Below are positions 17,897-27,362 of a stretch of 64,000 bases of DNA, in pieces. Below the pieces are notes generated by a model, which was not told where the DNA came from, did no database searches, and worked only from the letters and a program-made list of their open reading frames with translations. The translations under genes were made by a program, and so were the position numbers. The stretch is taken from contig NZ_KQ949117.1 in the NCBI RefSeq assembly GCF_001514305.1, positions 1-64,000 of the forward strand. The letters run 5' to 3'. Positions within the stretch are counted from its first letter, which is position 1. Every line of letters begins with the position of its first letter. The stretch is from Streptomyces dysideae (GTDB lineage Bacteria; Actinomycetota; Actinomycetes; Streptomycetales; Streptomycetaceae).

Positions 17897-18778
17897 TCAG
17901 GCGGGGCGGAAGGCCTCATGCTCGTCCCCTGCGCCGAGTGGTTTGTCGCCCTCGTCGCTCCCGGCCCCGTGCCGGGCGTGTTGGCGGTAGCGGAACAGGG
18001 CGAGGGACCGGGCGGTGATGACCGCGGTGGAGGCGAGGCCACCGGCCGCTGCGCATACGACAAGGGCCGGCCAGGCGTAGGTGGTCTGTGCCAGGGTTCC
18101 GGAACGGTTCATCAGCAGGCCCAGAAGCGAGGCGAGTTGGGTGAGGAGGAGGACCGGGAGCGCCTGGGGCAGCAACCGCAGGGCCGTACGCCACCACGGT
18201 CGTCGCGCGGTGTGCCGCGCCCATCGACGCGCTCGCAGGACGCCGCGGATGCCGAGGCCCGTCGCCAGCAGGGTCAGCGCCGCCAGGACCCAGTCGGCCG
18301 TCATCGAGAAGGGCTTTGCCACCTCGGGGCTCTTGCCCCGCGCGAGGTCGACGAGGCCCAGCGAGATCTGGGCGGCGTCGTCTCCGGAGATCAGGCCGGT
18401 GTTGGTGACGACCGCGATGCCGACCTTGCTGTCGGGCAGCAGGGTGGCCGTGGAGTTGTGGGTCAGGAGCTGGCCGTTGTGCTGGATCTCCGATGTCCCG
18501 TCGTCGTGCCGGTACCGCGCCCAGCCCATCGCGTAGTCCGTGTCGCCCGGCACCTCCGGTGGGGTGTGGGTGAGCCGGATGGTGCGTGCGGTGGCGATGC
18601 GGCGGCCGTGGGCGGACACGGCCTGGTTGTTCTGGGCGATCAGCCACTGGGAGAGGTCGTCCGCGGTGGTGACGACACCGTGGCCGCCGGCGGTGAACCA
18701 GCGGGGGTGAGCACGGGAGAACGTGGTGCCGTAGGCGCGCACATGGCCGCGGCCGGATCGGCGGAGAATCCCCAGCAA
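17897..18778 (-). pseudogene. 5'-truncated beta-lactamase-like serine hydrolase with C-terminal membrane domain
   Basis: The 293 residues left begin inside the catalytic domain: GHGVVTTADDLSQWLIAQ, then HNGQLLTHNSTATLLPD, typical of the second half of penicillin-binding-protein-like hydrolases of the EstB/class C type. A C-terminal part follows with about four hydrophobic helices. The N-terminal region with the SxxK nucleophile is absent. The break lies about 40 bp from a tRNA-Gly 3' fragment, so the loss probably came from element insertion or recombination. Any residual translation would start at a TTG at 18778. Confidence 0.78.
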
Positions 18779-18784
18779 TACACC

Positions 18785-18809
18785 AGCCCCAGGCCGCTGA
18801 CCTGGGGCT
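18785..18809 (-). terminator. Hairpin next to the left tRNA-Gly fragment
   Basis: A perfect 9-bp stem AGCCCCAGG / CCTGGGGCT with a 7-nt loop, 9 bp beyond the 3' end of the tRNA fragment. This is where the terminator of a minus-strand tRNA-Gly gene would be. Confidence 0.65.
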
Positions 18810-18817
18810 TCAAGAAG

Positions 18818-18860
18818 AGCGGGTGACGAGAATCGAACTCGCGCCCGCAGCTTGGGAAGC
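18818..18860 (-). repeat. Left attachment-site candidate: 3' part of tRNA-Gly(CCC)
   Basis: Read on the minus strand it gives the anticodon loop TTCCCAA, T-arm GAGTTCGATTCTC and acceptor end ACCCGCT. The D-arm and 5' acceptor are missing. It shares 28 and 13 identical bases, separated by 3 differing bases, with 63577-63619 in the same orientation. Confidence 0.8.
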
Positions 18861-19110
18861 GACGGCGCTTGACCTCGGAGGGTTGGCCGGCCGAGGTCCC
18901 TCGTCGGTGGGGGCGGAGTCTGTCGCCTGCCGAACTGCGGTGACTCAGTTGTTTTGGTTCTGCTGCTCCTCCTCGTCTTGACGATGCGGGGTCGCCTCGC
19001 GCATCGTCCGGACAGCCCGGCGCCAGGAGCTCGTGCAGGACGAAGCGAGGTCCCTCAGCCATGGCGGGGCCGCAGGCCGTTGTGCCTGCGGCCCCGCTCG
19101 GGCGTTGGGG

Positions 19111-21777
19111 TCAGGACGGGTCGCCGTACTGGAGGCCGCGTCCGTTGGTGCCGACATAGACGCGCCCGAAGGTGTCGGGGTCGCCGGTGATGACGCCGAC
19201 GCCGCCGATGCTGCCCCACTGGTGGGCGTCGTCGTTGACGCGGAGCCAGGTAGCGCCCTTGTCGGTGGAGCGGAAGACGCCGGTGACGTCCTTGACGGTA
19301 CCGATCAGGTACAGGGCCTGGTAGGCGGCGCCCGGCGCGGCCTTGCCGAAGCCGAGGGTGGAGGCGGACTGCACCGTTTTGAGCGTGGTGAAGGTGCGGC
19401 CGCCGTCGGTGGAGTGCAGCAGCCCCTTGCCGCCGCCGGAGATCCACAGGTCCCCGGCGATGCCGGGGACGGCCTTGAGCTCGCCGCCGGGCAGGTTGGT
19501 GGCGCGGGCGGTGAAGCTCGCGCCGCCGTCGGTGCTGGCGTGGAGCGTGCCGCCGGCCAGTGAGTAGAAGGTCTTGGCCGAGGAGCGGTCGGCGACGACC
19601 ACGGCGCCGGTGCCCAGGCCGCTGACCTTCGACCAGCTCGCCCCCTGGTCGGTCGAGCGGTACGGGGCCCGGCCGGCCTGGGTCCAGACGATGGCGGAGC
19701 CGTCCGCCGCGAGCGCGACATGGCCGGTGTCGGCGCTGTCCACCGGCTCTGTCCTGAAGCCGGTCCAGCTGGTGCCGCCGTCGGTGGAGTAGGCGCCGTC
19801 CTTGTCGCCGCCACGGCCGACGCGGACCATCAGCGCGGGGTTGGACTGGGCGAAATCGATGTCGGTGCTGTTGGTCATCATCGGGTTCTTCAGTCGCCCG
19901 GCGGGCACCTTGGTCAGGGAGTCGTGGCGGAAACCGCCCAGGTCGCCCATGGCGGTGACGACTTGGGCGCCGCCGGGCGGGGCGATCGCGTCCAGCAGCG
20001 CGGTCTCCTCCAGCCCTCGGGCCCCCACGCTCCAGTGGCTGGTGCCGCCGCTGTCGGAGGCGTTGGCGTCCTTGCTGCGCAAGATGCCGCTGCCGGTGCC
20101 GTACAGCACGTGCCCGGAGTCGAAGGGATCGATGGCCAGGGCGGTCATCCAGTGCCCGGTGCCGGTACCGACGTAAGGAGCGGCGGAGGCATTCCGCACC
20201 GATTTCTCGGCCAGTGCTTTCCAGCTCGCGCCGCCGTCGGTGGTCCGGTAGATCTCGTCCTCCGGCCACCAGCGGCCGAGGGTGGTGACCATCACCGTGG
20301 AGGGCTTGCGCGGGTCGACGGCCAGACCGGAGAACCCGTAGCTGCCCTGGGACGGGGAGATGTTCTTCCACGCCCCGCCGGACGGCGTGTGCTTCCACAC
20401 CGAACCCGCCGTCACGCCGTTGGGGCCGAGGGCGTTGGTGTACGTCAGGTACAGCGAGCCGTCACCGGAGAGCACGCCGTGCTGCGGCATCTGGCCGGTG
20501 GGCTGCCCGGAGACGGCCTGCCAGGTGCTGCCGCCGTCGGTGGAGCGGTACAGGGAGGTGGACTTGTCGGCGACGCCGACGTAGACCGTCTTGCTGCCGG
20601 CCGGGCCGTACGTCACGAAGGCGATGCCCGCGCCGCTGCTCGCCCCGTCCTTGACGGGGAACGAGGAGACCTGACTCCATGTCACGCCGTGGTCGGTGCT
20701 GCGCCACAGGCCGTTCTTGCGGGTGCCCAGCAGCAGGGTGCCGTTGTCCGAGGGGTTGACCGCCAGCCGCTCGCCCGCCCCGCGGCCGTCCTCGTTGCCG
20801 CCCAGCTTGAACGGCAGAGCGGTGCGCTTGAAGGTGCGGCCCCGGTCCGTGGAGCGCAGGATCGCGCCGTTGCCCGCCCAGCCGTTGGTGTAGGTGCCCG
20901 CCGCGAGGTAGAGCCGCTTGGGGTCGACGGGGTCGGTGGCCAGCGAATCGATGCCCAGCAGGTTCCAGTCCTTCTCGCCGACCCAGTCGGTCAGCGGGAT
21001 CCACTGCTCGGCCGCGGCGTCCCAGCGGTAGGCGCCGCCCATGTCGGTGCGCGCGTACAGCAGACCCTTCTCCCGCGGGTTGAACACCAGCCCGGTGACG
21101 TAACCGCCGCCCACCACCTGGGCGTTGTTCCATACATACGGTCCGGCCGCGGCCGTGGTCTGCGCTCCGTCGGTCCCGGCCGCCCGGGTCCCGGCCGCCT
21201 GGGTCTCGGCCGTTTTCACCAGCTTCCACTGCTGGTTGGTGCCGCCGTGGCTCGGATACTGGATGACTGCCGCGCCCTGGGCCGTGGAGCCTCCGGAGAC
21301 GTCCAGGACCTGGCCGCTTCTGCGGGAGGTGAAGGTGACGGCCTCGGAACCGCTCACATCGCCGATCCGCCACTCCTGGGAGGCGGAGGAGCTGTCGGTC
21401 TGCTGCTCAGCGGCAGCCGCCTTGGCGGTCGAACCGCCCGCTATGCCCAGCACTTTGCCGCTGTTGCGGTTCACCAGCTCGTAGTAGCCGTCCCCGGCGG
21501 ACTTCAGCTTCCACTGCTGGTTGGCGGTGTTCTGGTCGGTCCACTGCTGGATGCGGGTGCCGTCGGCGGTGGAGAAGCTATTGACGTCCAGCACCTTGCC
21601 ACTGCGCACGGAAACCAGCCGGTAGTAGGCATCGCCGTCGACCGTCGCGGCCTGCGAGTCCTCCTGCGCGAACAGGAGATACGGCACGACGATGGCGGGC
21701 ACACCGAGCAGCAGACCGGTCGCGGTCCAGCGACGGCGGTGACGCCCGCGGCGCCCGCCGTTCGTGGGGTTGTTCAT
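19111..21777 (-). CDS. Secreted GH74 xyloglucanase-like enzyme with N-terminal ricin-type CBM13
   Basis: An 888-residue secreted enzyme. The signal region holds arginines followed by TATGLLLGVPAIVVPYLLF and an AQ/AA-type cleavage area near residue 45. A ricin-B/CBM13 domain spans about 50-190, with QxW repeats (NQQWKL twice, SQEWRI). The GH74 beta-propeller fills the rest, starting WNNAQVVGGGYVTGLVFNP and TDMGGAYRWD, with many BNR/Asp-box repeats (RSTDRGRTF, STDGGSTW) and ALAIDPFDSGHVLYGTG. The last two segments match the regions that carry the two catalytic Asp in GH74. Xyloglucan hydrolysis outside the cell is the likely role. The ATG at 21777 follows AAGGAG by 11 nt. First intact gene inside the putative island. 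Confidence 0.92.
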   Translation of the reverse strand: MNNPTNGGRRGRHRRRWTATGLLLGVPAIVVPYLLFAQEDSQAATVDGDAYYRLVSVRSGKVLDVNSFSTADGTRIQQWTDQNTANQQWKLKSAGDGYYELVNRNSGKVLGIAGGSTAKAAAAEQQTDSSSASQEWRIGDVSGSEAVTFTSRRSGQVLDVSGGSTAQGAAVIQYPSHGGTNQQWKLVKTAETQAAGTRAAGTDGAQTTAAAGPYVWNNAQVVGGGYVTGLVFNPREKGLLYARTDMGGAYRWDAAAEQWIPLTDWVGEKDWNLLGIDSLATDPVDPKRLYLAAGTYTNGWAGNGAILRSTDRGRTFKRTALPFKLGGNEDGRGAGERLAVNPSDNGTLLLGTRKNGLWRSTDHGVTWSQVSSFPVKDGASSGAGIAFVTYGPAGSKTVYVGVADKSTSLYRSTDGGSTWQAVSGQPTGQMPQHGVLSGDGSLYLTYTNALGPNGVTAGSVWKHTPSGGAWKNISPSQGSYGFSGLAVDPRKPSTVMVTTLGRWWPEDEIYRTTDGGASWKALAEKSVRNASAAPYVGTGTGHWMTALAIDPFDSGHVLYGTGSGILRSKDANASDSGGTSHWSVGARGLEETALLDAIAPPGGAQVVTAMGDLGGFRHDSLTKVPAGRLKNPMMTNSTDIDFAQSNPALMVRVGRGGDKDGAYSTDGGTSWTGFRTEPVDSADTGHVALAADGSAIVWTQAGRAPYRSTDQGASWSKVSGLGTGAVVVADRSSAKTFYSLAGGTLHASTDGGASFTARATNLPGGELKAVPGIAGDLWISGGGKGLLHSTDGGRTFTTLKTVQSASTLGFGKAAPGAAYQALYLIGTVKDVTGVFRSTDKGATWLRVNDDAHQWGSIGGVGVITGDPDTFGRVYVGTNGRGLQYGDPS

Positions 21778-22059
21778 GGGGAAGTGCTCTCCTTGCATGC
21801 CGTTCACCAGAGGAAGGTGGATCCCGGCCACCGGAACTGGCCGGATCCGACTCCTTGTGGTCACAGGCCCCGCAAAGGGTTGCCGCGAGCCGGGAACTTT
21901 TTCAGGTCACCTCGTGGCGCGGCAGGCGTTGATCAGCGACCGGGTGACGCTGGTGCCTTGGTGTCGACGACCTTGGCCCGGAAGGACATCGAGCCGGGCG
22001 TTCCAACCCAGGCCATTGACCCGGGGTTTACTGCGCGGATGCCTTCTCCCTGGGGTGGT

Positions 22060-22125
22060 CGTGAGGGTCGGATCGCACCGCTGTTGACCGTGGCTGTCCG
22101 CTCTTACGGGCACGCTATGGGCACG
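22060..22125. repeat. Dispersed 66-nt repeat, copy B
   Basis: Begins GTGAGGGTCGGATCGCACCG and continues through CTCTTACGGGCACGCT. It matches 40061-40126 with only about four differences, in the same orientation. Confidence 0.75.
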
Positions 22126-22149
22126 ACGTCGTGGAGCGGCGGGATAGTG

Positions 22150-22336
22150 CGTGAGCACGATGTTCGATGCCTCTGGTTCGGCTCGCTCCGCTTTCTGCTC
22201 GCTGTCCGGCGGGGTGGGGATGGTGGCGTGGAGCCGCTGGAGGGCGTCGGGGGTCAGTGCGTGGTCGATCCAGCGACCGCGGCGGCTGCCGGTGATCAGG
22301 CCGGCCTCGCGGAGCACCTTCAGGTGGTAGCCCCTT
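22150..22336 (-). pseudogene. ArsR-family regulator fragment
   Basis: The frame reads HLKVLREAGLITGSRRGRWI and then ALTPDALQRLHATI. This is the recognition helix, wing and last helix of an ArsR-type repressor; the first half is lost. At about 22332 it abuts an inverted flavin monooxygenase fragment, so a deletion removed the start of both genes and everything between them. Confidence 0.78.
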
Positions 22337-22994
22337 CCTGCCCGCTGTCCCGGGGCGTGCCGAGTTCGTCGGGCGCCAGCTGCACACCGTCGAGTACCGC
22401 AGCCCCCGCGACTTCGCCGGACAGCGAGTCGTCGTGGTCGGCGGCGGCAACTCCGGCGCCCAGATCGCCGCCGACCTCGCCTATGACACCGAACTGACCT
22501 GGGTCACCCAACGCCCACCCCGGTTCCTCGCCGACGACATCGACGGCCGCGCCCTGTTCGACGTGGCCACCGCTCGTCGCCGCGCCTTGGACGAGGGCCG
22601 TACCGACACCGAAGGCGTGATGTCGCTGGGCGACATCGTCGCCGTACCGCCGGTGCGGGAGGCCCGGGACGCCGGGCTGCTGAAGGCATCGCCCATGTTC
22701 GTGCGCCTGGACCGCGACGGCGTCGTCTGGGCCGACGGCACGCGAGCACCGGCCGACGCGGTCATCTGGTGCACCGGCTTCCGCCCGGCGCTCCCGCACC
22801 TGGCGCCCCTGGGGCTACGCGGGCGGCGCGGCCACATCCCCACCGCGGGAACACGCGCTCCCGGCGAACCGCTCCTGCACCTGCTCGGCTACGGCGACTG
22901 GACCGGGCCGGCCTCCGCCACGCTCATCGGCGTGGGCCGCCCGGCGCGTGACGCGGCCCGGGAGATCGCCGAACTGCTCGCGCCCAACCGGTGA
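22332..22994 (+). pseudogene. ArsO-like flavin monooxygenase, C-terminal half
   Basis: Translation from 22332 gives FLPAVPGRAEFVGRQLHTVEYR, then the second dinucleotide-binding motif VVVVGGGNSGAQIA and the terminal CTGFRP. These are typical of FAD-dependent monooxygenases of the ArsO/CzcO group. The FAD-binding N-terminal half (GxGxxG) is absent. In Streptomyces arsenic clusters of the arsRBOCT kind, arsO follows arsR and arsB. Here an arsR fragment lies directly opposite, which supports this identity. Confidence 0.78.
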
Positions 22995-23002
22995 TCGGGC
23001 TG

Positions 23003-23200
23003 TCAGCTCAGCGTGCTGACGACCTTGCGCACCTCGGCGGCAACGGACTCCGGTAGGCGCGCGTAGTGAATGCGCGCCAGCGATTTCTGGCCCTCGTCGC
23101 CGGCGGCGTACGTCAGGAACGACTTGAGCGAGGGCAGAGTCGCGGCCAGGTTGCCCCCTGTCGCACACGATCTCGTAGCTGACCAGGACGATCGCCGCGC
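23003..23200 (-). pseudogene. PstS phosphate-binding protein C-terminal fragment
   Basis: Two overlapping frames give LVSYEIVCD and then LAATLPSLKSFLTYAAGDEG...ARLPESVAAEVRKVVSTL, the last 60 or so residues of PstS. A one-base shift lies between them and the rest of the gene is missing. Phosphate-uptake genes next to arsenic genes are common, because arsenate enters by Pst. Confidence 0.8.
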
Positions 23201-23435
23201 GGCCTGCTGGTGGTCCAGGACGGGCAGGAGGCCCCGAACGGTACGCGCACGGCGACCGGCCTCAAGTGCGTCGACCTCGGTGCCGTGGTGGACGCCACCG
23301 ACATGTGATCCTCTACGGCCGCCGGGCGCACTCCCGGCGGCCGTACGCGCCGCTCAGCCCAGGTTGCCGAGTATCTGCCCCATGGCCGCGACCACGGCCG
23401 GCTCCACCCGGTATCCTAAAGGGCCCGGGGGACCC

Positions 23436-23860
23436 CAGGTGGGGCGAGGACCGAGTCCGCGCCCTCACGATCGTCACCCTCGCCGAACACCTCAGCCGGC
23501 GCATTACGTACACGGTCCTGGCGGCGATCCTCGCGGCCGTCACCATCCCGGCCCACGCCCTCGCCCTGCGCGCCCCCTGGCCACCCGCGTCGGCACCCCC
23601 GACTCAACAGAGGTCGGCAGCAGGTCAGTTGCCCGAAGCCGTCCCTTCGTCCTGCTCGCCGGCGCACTCACCCTCAACGGCTTCGCGATGTACGCCGTCG
23701 TCATCGCCCTCGTCCCCCTCCTCGCCGAACGCGGCACGAGCCCCACCGCAGCAGCCTGGGCCCTCGGCCTCGGCGGCGCGGGCCAGACTCTCGGCCGAAC
23801 CCTCTACACCACCCTCGCCCGCCACACCGGCGTCACCACCCGCACGGTCACGCTTCAAGA
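23436..23860 (+). pseudogene. Frameshifted MFS transporter fragment
   Basis: One frame reads ALTIVTLAEHLSRRITYTVLA and IPAHALALRAPWPP. After about 23590 another frame continues with RPFVLLAGALTLNGFAMYAV, VPLLAERGTSPTAAAWALG and GGAGQTLGRTLYTTL. Together they resemble transmembrane helices 6-8 of a major facilitator transporter. Both ends are missing. Confidence 0.75.
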
Positions 23861-23946
23861 GGGCGCAGCTTCACTGAAGCTCGCAGCCACGGAGCGTCAC
23901 GGAGTCCACGTAGGGTTCCGAAGCTCGGTCGCCGGTTACCGGAAAG

Positions 23947-24510
23947 TCATATTCGGCGCGGTACGGCTCCGTCCTGCCGGCGGTAGAGGTCGCGCAGCAG
24001 GGAAATCTCGGCGCCGTGATGGATCAGCTCCCTGTTGACGTGCAGGACGATGCCCTCCATGGGAAACCGCTCGGGACCCACCGTGGGCGGATTCTCCAGG
24101 TCAGCGTCCGAGAGCCCGCGGACCCCCGCGTTCCATCTCCCATACATCTCATCGAGCTGTTTTAGCGCCTCGTCAGCGGTCCCCGCGTAGGCGAATGTCT
24201 GGGAGTCGACGTCCTGGCCGCCGAAGTGCCATCCGACCCGATAGCCCAGGCAGGAGACGATGATGTGCGCCAGCCGCCAGGCAATCGTGGTCACCGGCGC
24301 CGGCACCGGGTCAGGGGACGCGGAGTCCATCGTCCATTCCCCCGAACCTGCCGACATCGGTGCGGCCGACGTGCCACGTGGGCGGATGCTCCAGCAGCCA
24401 CGCACCGGCTCCCAGAAGTACTCCTCATCGGCAAGACCGTGCAGTCGCGGCCGCAGGTTCTTGTGCCAGTGCCGGTCCAACTGGTCCGCGATTCGCTCGC
24501 TTCTTGTCAT
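23947..24510 (-). CDS. DinB superfamily protein
   Basis: A 187-residue four-helix-bundle protein of the DinB/YfiT-like group. His residues expected to bind metal are seen in RLAHIIVSCLG (near residue 80) and in the C-terminal HVNRELIHHGAEISLLRDL. Related proteins include thiol-dependent transferases and many proteins of unknown role. The ATG at 24510 has no strong ribosome site. The gene stands between an MFS remnant and an IS fragment, and may itself be a passenger of that rearrangement. Substrate unknown. Confidence 0.85.
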   Translation of the reverse strand: MTRSERIADQLDRHWHKNLRPRLHGLADEEYFWEPVRGCWSIRPRGTSAAPMSAGSGEWTMDSASPDPVPAPVTTIAWRLAHIIVSCLGYRVGWHFGGQDVDSQTFAYAGTADEALKQLDEMYGRWNAGVRGLSDADLENPPTVGPERFPMEGIVLHVNRELIHHGAEISLLRDLYRRQDGAVPRRI

Positions 24511-24594
24511 TTCCGCACACTACATACAGAGACCTGGACCTGGCTGCGACCCTCGCGGACGCCGTCGCCGTCCGTGGGCCGCGAGAGCGTACAG

Positions 24595-24780
24595 TCCCGT
24601 CTTGGAGCCCTCTTTGACGCCCGGATGTGGGAGCTGTCGACCGCCGCCCGGGAGAAGTCCAGGGCGGCCGCGCCGCGGAGCTTGGCGAGGAGGACATCGT
24701 GCAGCCGGGGCCACACACCAGCCTCGGTCCACTCGGCCAGGCGCCGCCAGCATGTCATCCCCGAACCGCCGCCTGATCAA
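24595..24780 (-). pseudogene. IS5-family transposase fragment
   Basis: The minus strand reads GMTCWRRLAEWTEAGVWPRL, HDVLLAKLRGAAALDFSRAA and VDSSHIRASK. This is the N-terminal domain and first catalytic Asp (VDSSHIRA) of IS5/IS1182-type transposases of Streptomyces. The rest is missing, and no terminal inverted repeats are seen nearby. Confidence 0.82.
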
Positions 24781-24782
24781 CG

Positions 24783-25235
24783 TCATGGCCGACACGTCCG
24801 GCCTCTTGGCGGCCCTGGACTTCACCCAGCCGGGGCTCGGGGTGGCCGGCGAGGCGATCACGACAGCTGGTCTCCTGATCCTGTCCCCACTCCTGCTCGC
24901 AGAACTCGATCACGTCGCCACACGCGAGTTCGGCCGAGAGGCCGCACCCAGCGGTCGACGACCTGCGGCGCCGACTGAGCCGAGGCCGTGTTGTCATGCC
25001 GGAGACCACGGAGGACCATTTGAACTCCGTGCAGTCCGTTCGCGCTCGCTACGACGCGCTGGACCTCGACCTGGCCGACGCCGTGAACGTGGCGCTGGCC
25101 GCCGGCCACGAGACCGACGCAATCCTCACCTCGACCGGCGCGATTTCCGAGCAGTACGTCCCCTGGGCCGTCACAGGGCATTTCCGCGTACTGCCCGACG
25201 GCCTGCCGCTCCGACGGGAACGCCCCGGCGCCGAA
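24783..25235 (+). pseudogene. Decayed PIN-domain toxin, paralogue of the gene at 29810
   Basis: Reads VMADTSGLLAALD, LLILSPLLLAELDHVATREFGREA, then in another frame MPETTEDHLNSVQSVRARYDALDLDLADAVNVALA. The order and wording match the intact toxin at 29810-30253. A frameshift lies near 24945, and the last catalytic region (TLDRRDF in the intact gene) has been replaced. No antitoxin gene precedes it; an IS fragment does. Confidence 0.85.
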
Positions 25236-25579
25236 GTCCTGTCCAACAGGCACGACTTGGGCAGCCACCGCTGCTGCGGGGTGTGCTGAGAAGGGTGTGT
25301 CCTGGCCCTGTCAGGCAGTTCGCCGCCGTGCCGGGGCCTGACAGCTCCCGGACAGGGTGTGATGAGATGGCTCACAGAAAAAGTGCGGCCTCCGCGTGCA
25401 ACTGTCCCCGTACATGCCATTTACTCGTACGCTCTGGAGGCTTTTCCGGCAGGGGTGCGAGAAACCACCTGTGGCCTTGACCATGCAGGTCATACGATCG
25501 CTGAGGCGTCGCACCGCGTGAGCACTCCGCAAGCGCGATGCCCATCGCACTTTTTCCGCCACCCGACCAGGGGTCCATT
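25236..25579. other. Upstream region of the surface-protein gene
   Basis: No gene is recognised. A hairpin with 8-bp arms CTGTCAGG / CCTGACAG at 25308-25344 may be a terminator for leftward or rightward debris. A promoter for the gene at 25580 must lie here, but I cannot assign it. Confidence 0.4.
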
Positions 25580-26866
25580 GTGAAGATTCGCCGTGTTCTC
25601 GCAACTGCCGTCGCCGCCGCCGTGACCGCCCCGGTCGTCCTCCTCTCGGCCGTGCCCGCCTTCGCCGACGAGAAGCCGGCCGCGCAGACGCAGAAGGCGA
25701 AGCCGACGATCGAAGAGCTCGAGCAGGCCGTCGACCTCGCGCAGAAGGAGTACGACGCCGCCGTCATCGCGGTGAACGACGCCATCAAGTTCTTTGAGGA
25801 GGACCTGGAGGCGGAGACCTACCCGACCAAGGCCGCGGTCATCGAGACCGAGAAGGCCGCCGAGGTCGCCGCCAAGGCCAAGACCGAGGCCGATCAGGCC
25901 GTCGTGGACGCCCAGGCCAAGCTGGACGCCGCCACCACCGACGAGGAGAAGGCCGCGGCGCAGACGGCGCTGGACGAGGCCGAGAAGGCCGCCCGGGAGG
26001 CCGCAGAGGCCAAGACGGCCGCCGACACCAAGGCCACCGAGGCGAGGACCGCCCACGACGATGCCCGCGTCGCCCAGGTCCGAAAGATCGACCTTCTCCA
26101 GAAGGCGAGGGACGAGGCCAAGAAGAAGCTGGACGACGCGAAGAAGGCGCTGGCGGATGCCGAGGCCGAGGAGGGGGAGGAGCCGGGTGGCGAGTGCGTC
26201 CCCGAGCCCAAGCTCACCACCGTCGTCAGCGGACTGCCGGACAAGGTCGTCGGCGGAACCACGGAGAACTTCACGCTGCGCGTCACCAACGGCACCAACA
26301 AGACGATGGACGAGGTGTACCCGTACGGAGCCGTCCACGCCTTCGACGACGAGGGCCTCAAGGAACTCGACTCCCACCTCGACCTGGAGTGGTCCACGGC
26401 CGCGAACCCGAACTGGCGCGACGTCGACCTGTCGGCCGGAGTGTCCGTCGGCTCCCTCAAGGCCAGGACCTCGGTCGACGTCAAGCTGCGGCTGAAGGTC
26501 GACGCAGACATCCCGGCCGGGCAGGGCGCCGTCTTCGCTACGGCCGACTACGTCAACGAGGACGGGTCTTGCGGCGGTTACCCGGACCTCGACCACTACG
26601 AGTTCCAGATCCTGGCCAAGGGCAGCGACCCGGGCAAGGTCGAGGACGCCGAGGGCAAGCCCGGCAAGACCGACAACACAGCCGAGCAGGGCGGCACATC
26701 CACCACTCCGGTGAACGGAACCGGCGGTAGCGGCAGCGGCTCGCTCGCCGAGACCGGTTCGAGCGACGTTCTGCCGCAGGTGGCCCTGGCCGGCGGCGCG
26801 GCGCTCGTGCTCGGCGTCGGCGCGGTGGTCGTCACCCGTCGCCGCAATGCGGGCGCCGACGCCTGA
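25580..26866 (+). CDS. Sortase-anchored coiled-coil surface protein (LAETG)
   Basis: A 428-residue secreted protein. The signal peptide (KIRRVLATAVAAAVTAP, cleavage near AFADE) is followed by an Ala/Glu/Lys-rich helical region at about residues 35-200, with heptad-like spacing that suggests a long coiled coil. A beta-rich domain spans about 205-345 (VVSGLPDKVVGGTTENFTLRV), then a Gly/Ser/Thr linker. The C-terminal sorting signal is LAETG, a hydrophobic helix and RRRNAG. LAxTG is the motif used by class E sortases of Streptomyces. The GTG start at 25580 gives the signal peptide directly and has AGGGG before it. Role unknown; possibly adhesion or aerial-hypha surface. A strong terminator follows. 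Confidence 0.9.
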   Translation: MKIRRVLATAVAAAVTAPVVLLSAVPAFADEKPAAQTQKAKPTIEELEQAVDLAQKEYDAAVIAVNDAIKFFEEDLEAETYPTKAAVIETEKAAEVAAKAKTEADQAVVDAQAKLDAATTDEEKAAAQTALDEAEKAAREAAEAKTAADTKATEARTAHDDARVAQVRKIDLLQKARDEAKKKLDDAKKALADAEAEEGEEPGGECVPEPKLTTVVSGLPDKVVGGTTENFTLRVTNGTNKTMDEVYPYGAVHAFDDEGLKELDSHLDLEWSTAANPNWRDVDLSAGVSVGSLKARTSVDVKLRLKVDADIPAGQGAVFATADYVNEDGSCGGYPDLDHYEFQILAKGSDPGKVEDAEGKPGKTDNTAEQGGTSTTPVNGTGGSGSGSLAETGSSDVLPQVALAGGAALVLGVGAVVVTRRRNAGADA

Positions 26867-26885
26867 CCGGCACAGTGAGACGCGA

Positions 26886-26918
26886 CCGGGCCCGTTCCCC
26901 GAGGGGAGGCGGGCCCGG
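26886..26918 (+). terminator. Terminator of the surface-protein gene
   Basis: A perfect 9-bp stem CCGGGCCCG / CGGGCCCGG with a 15-nt loop, 20 bp after the stop codon. Confidence 0.8.
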
Positions 26919-27236
26919 CCTGTCTCCCGGTCCGAGTGCTTGATCACAGCTGGGCCGGCGCTCAGTGCCGGAGCGGTCACCTCATAGGGCCGTCGGTCCA
27001 GAAACAGCACACGGTGTGCTGACGCACGCGGGACATCAGGGTTGGCAGTGGACGGGACAGAGTCGGCGGCGCTCTGCCGGCTCGTGATGCTTCAGTACAC
27101 CCGTTCTGAATGGCCGAATTCCTCGGCAGGCTTTTCGGTGACGCCTCGTTCCAGGAGGAAACGATCAGCCTTGTCCTGCCGGAACGTGTGTCCTTCCTCA
27201 ACTGGCGAGCGACGACCTGCCCGACGCCGCCGTCGG

Positions 27237-27362
27237 CCGGACGCCGACTTCGTCGCCGCCCGCGGCCTTCCGGTGCTTTGCGGCATGGGCGCGGTCGGCG
27301 GTCCCGCCCACGCCCAGGGCGAGTTCATCCACCCCGATACGTGCCCGCACCGCATCTGGTGA
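27237..27362 (+). pseudogene. M20-family peptidase C-terminal fragment
   Basis: The frame DADFVAARGLPVLCGMGAVG, then HAQGEFIHPDT and PHR, resembles the last part of M20/carboxypeptidase G2-type metallopeptidases. There the conserved His of GxHxxxE binds the second metal. Nothing of the rest remains nearby. Confidence 0.55.

Noticed and set aside
18818..18866. Functional tRNA-Gly gene at the left repeat
   Set aside because: Only the anticodon loop, T-arm and 3' acceptor are present; the anticodon stem is already mismatched and no D-arm or 5' acceptor strand follows.
19720..22497. Long plus-strand frame opposite the GH74 gene
   Set aside because: Antisense shadow; only its last part overlaps the flavin monooxygenase remnant, in a different frame.
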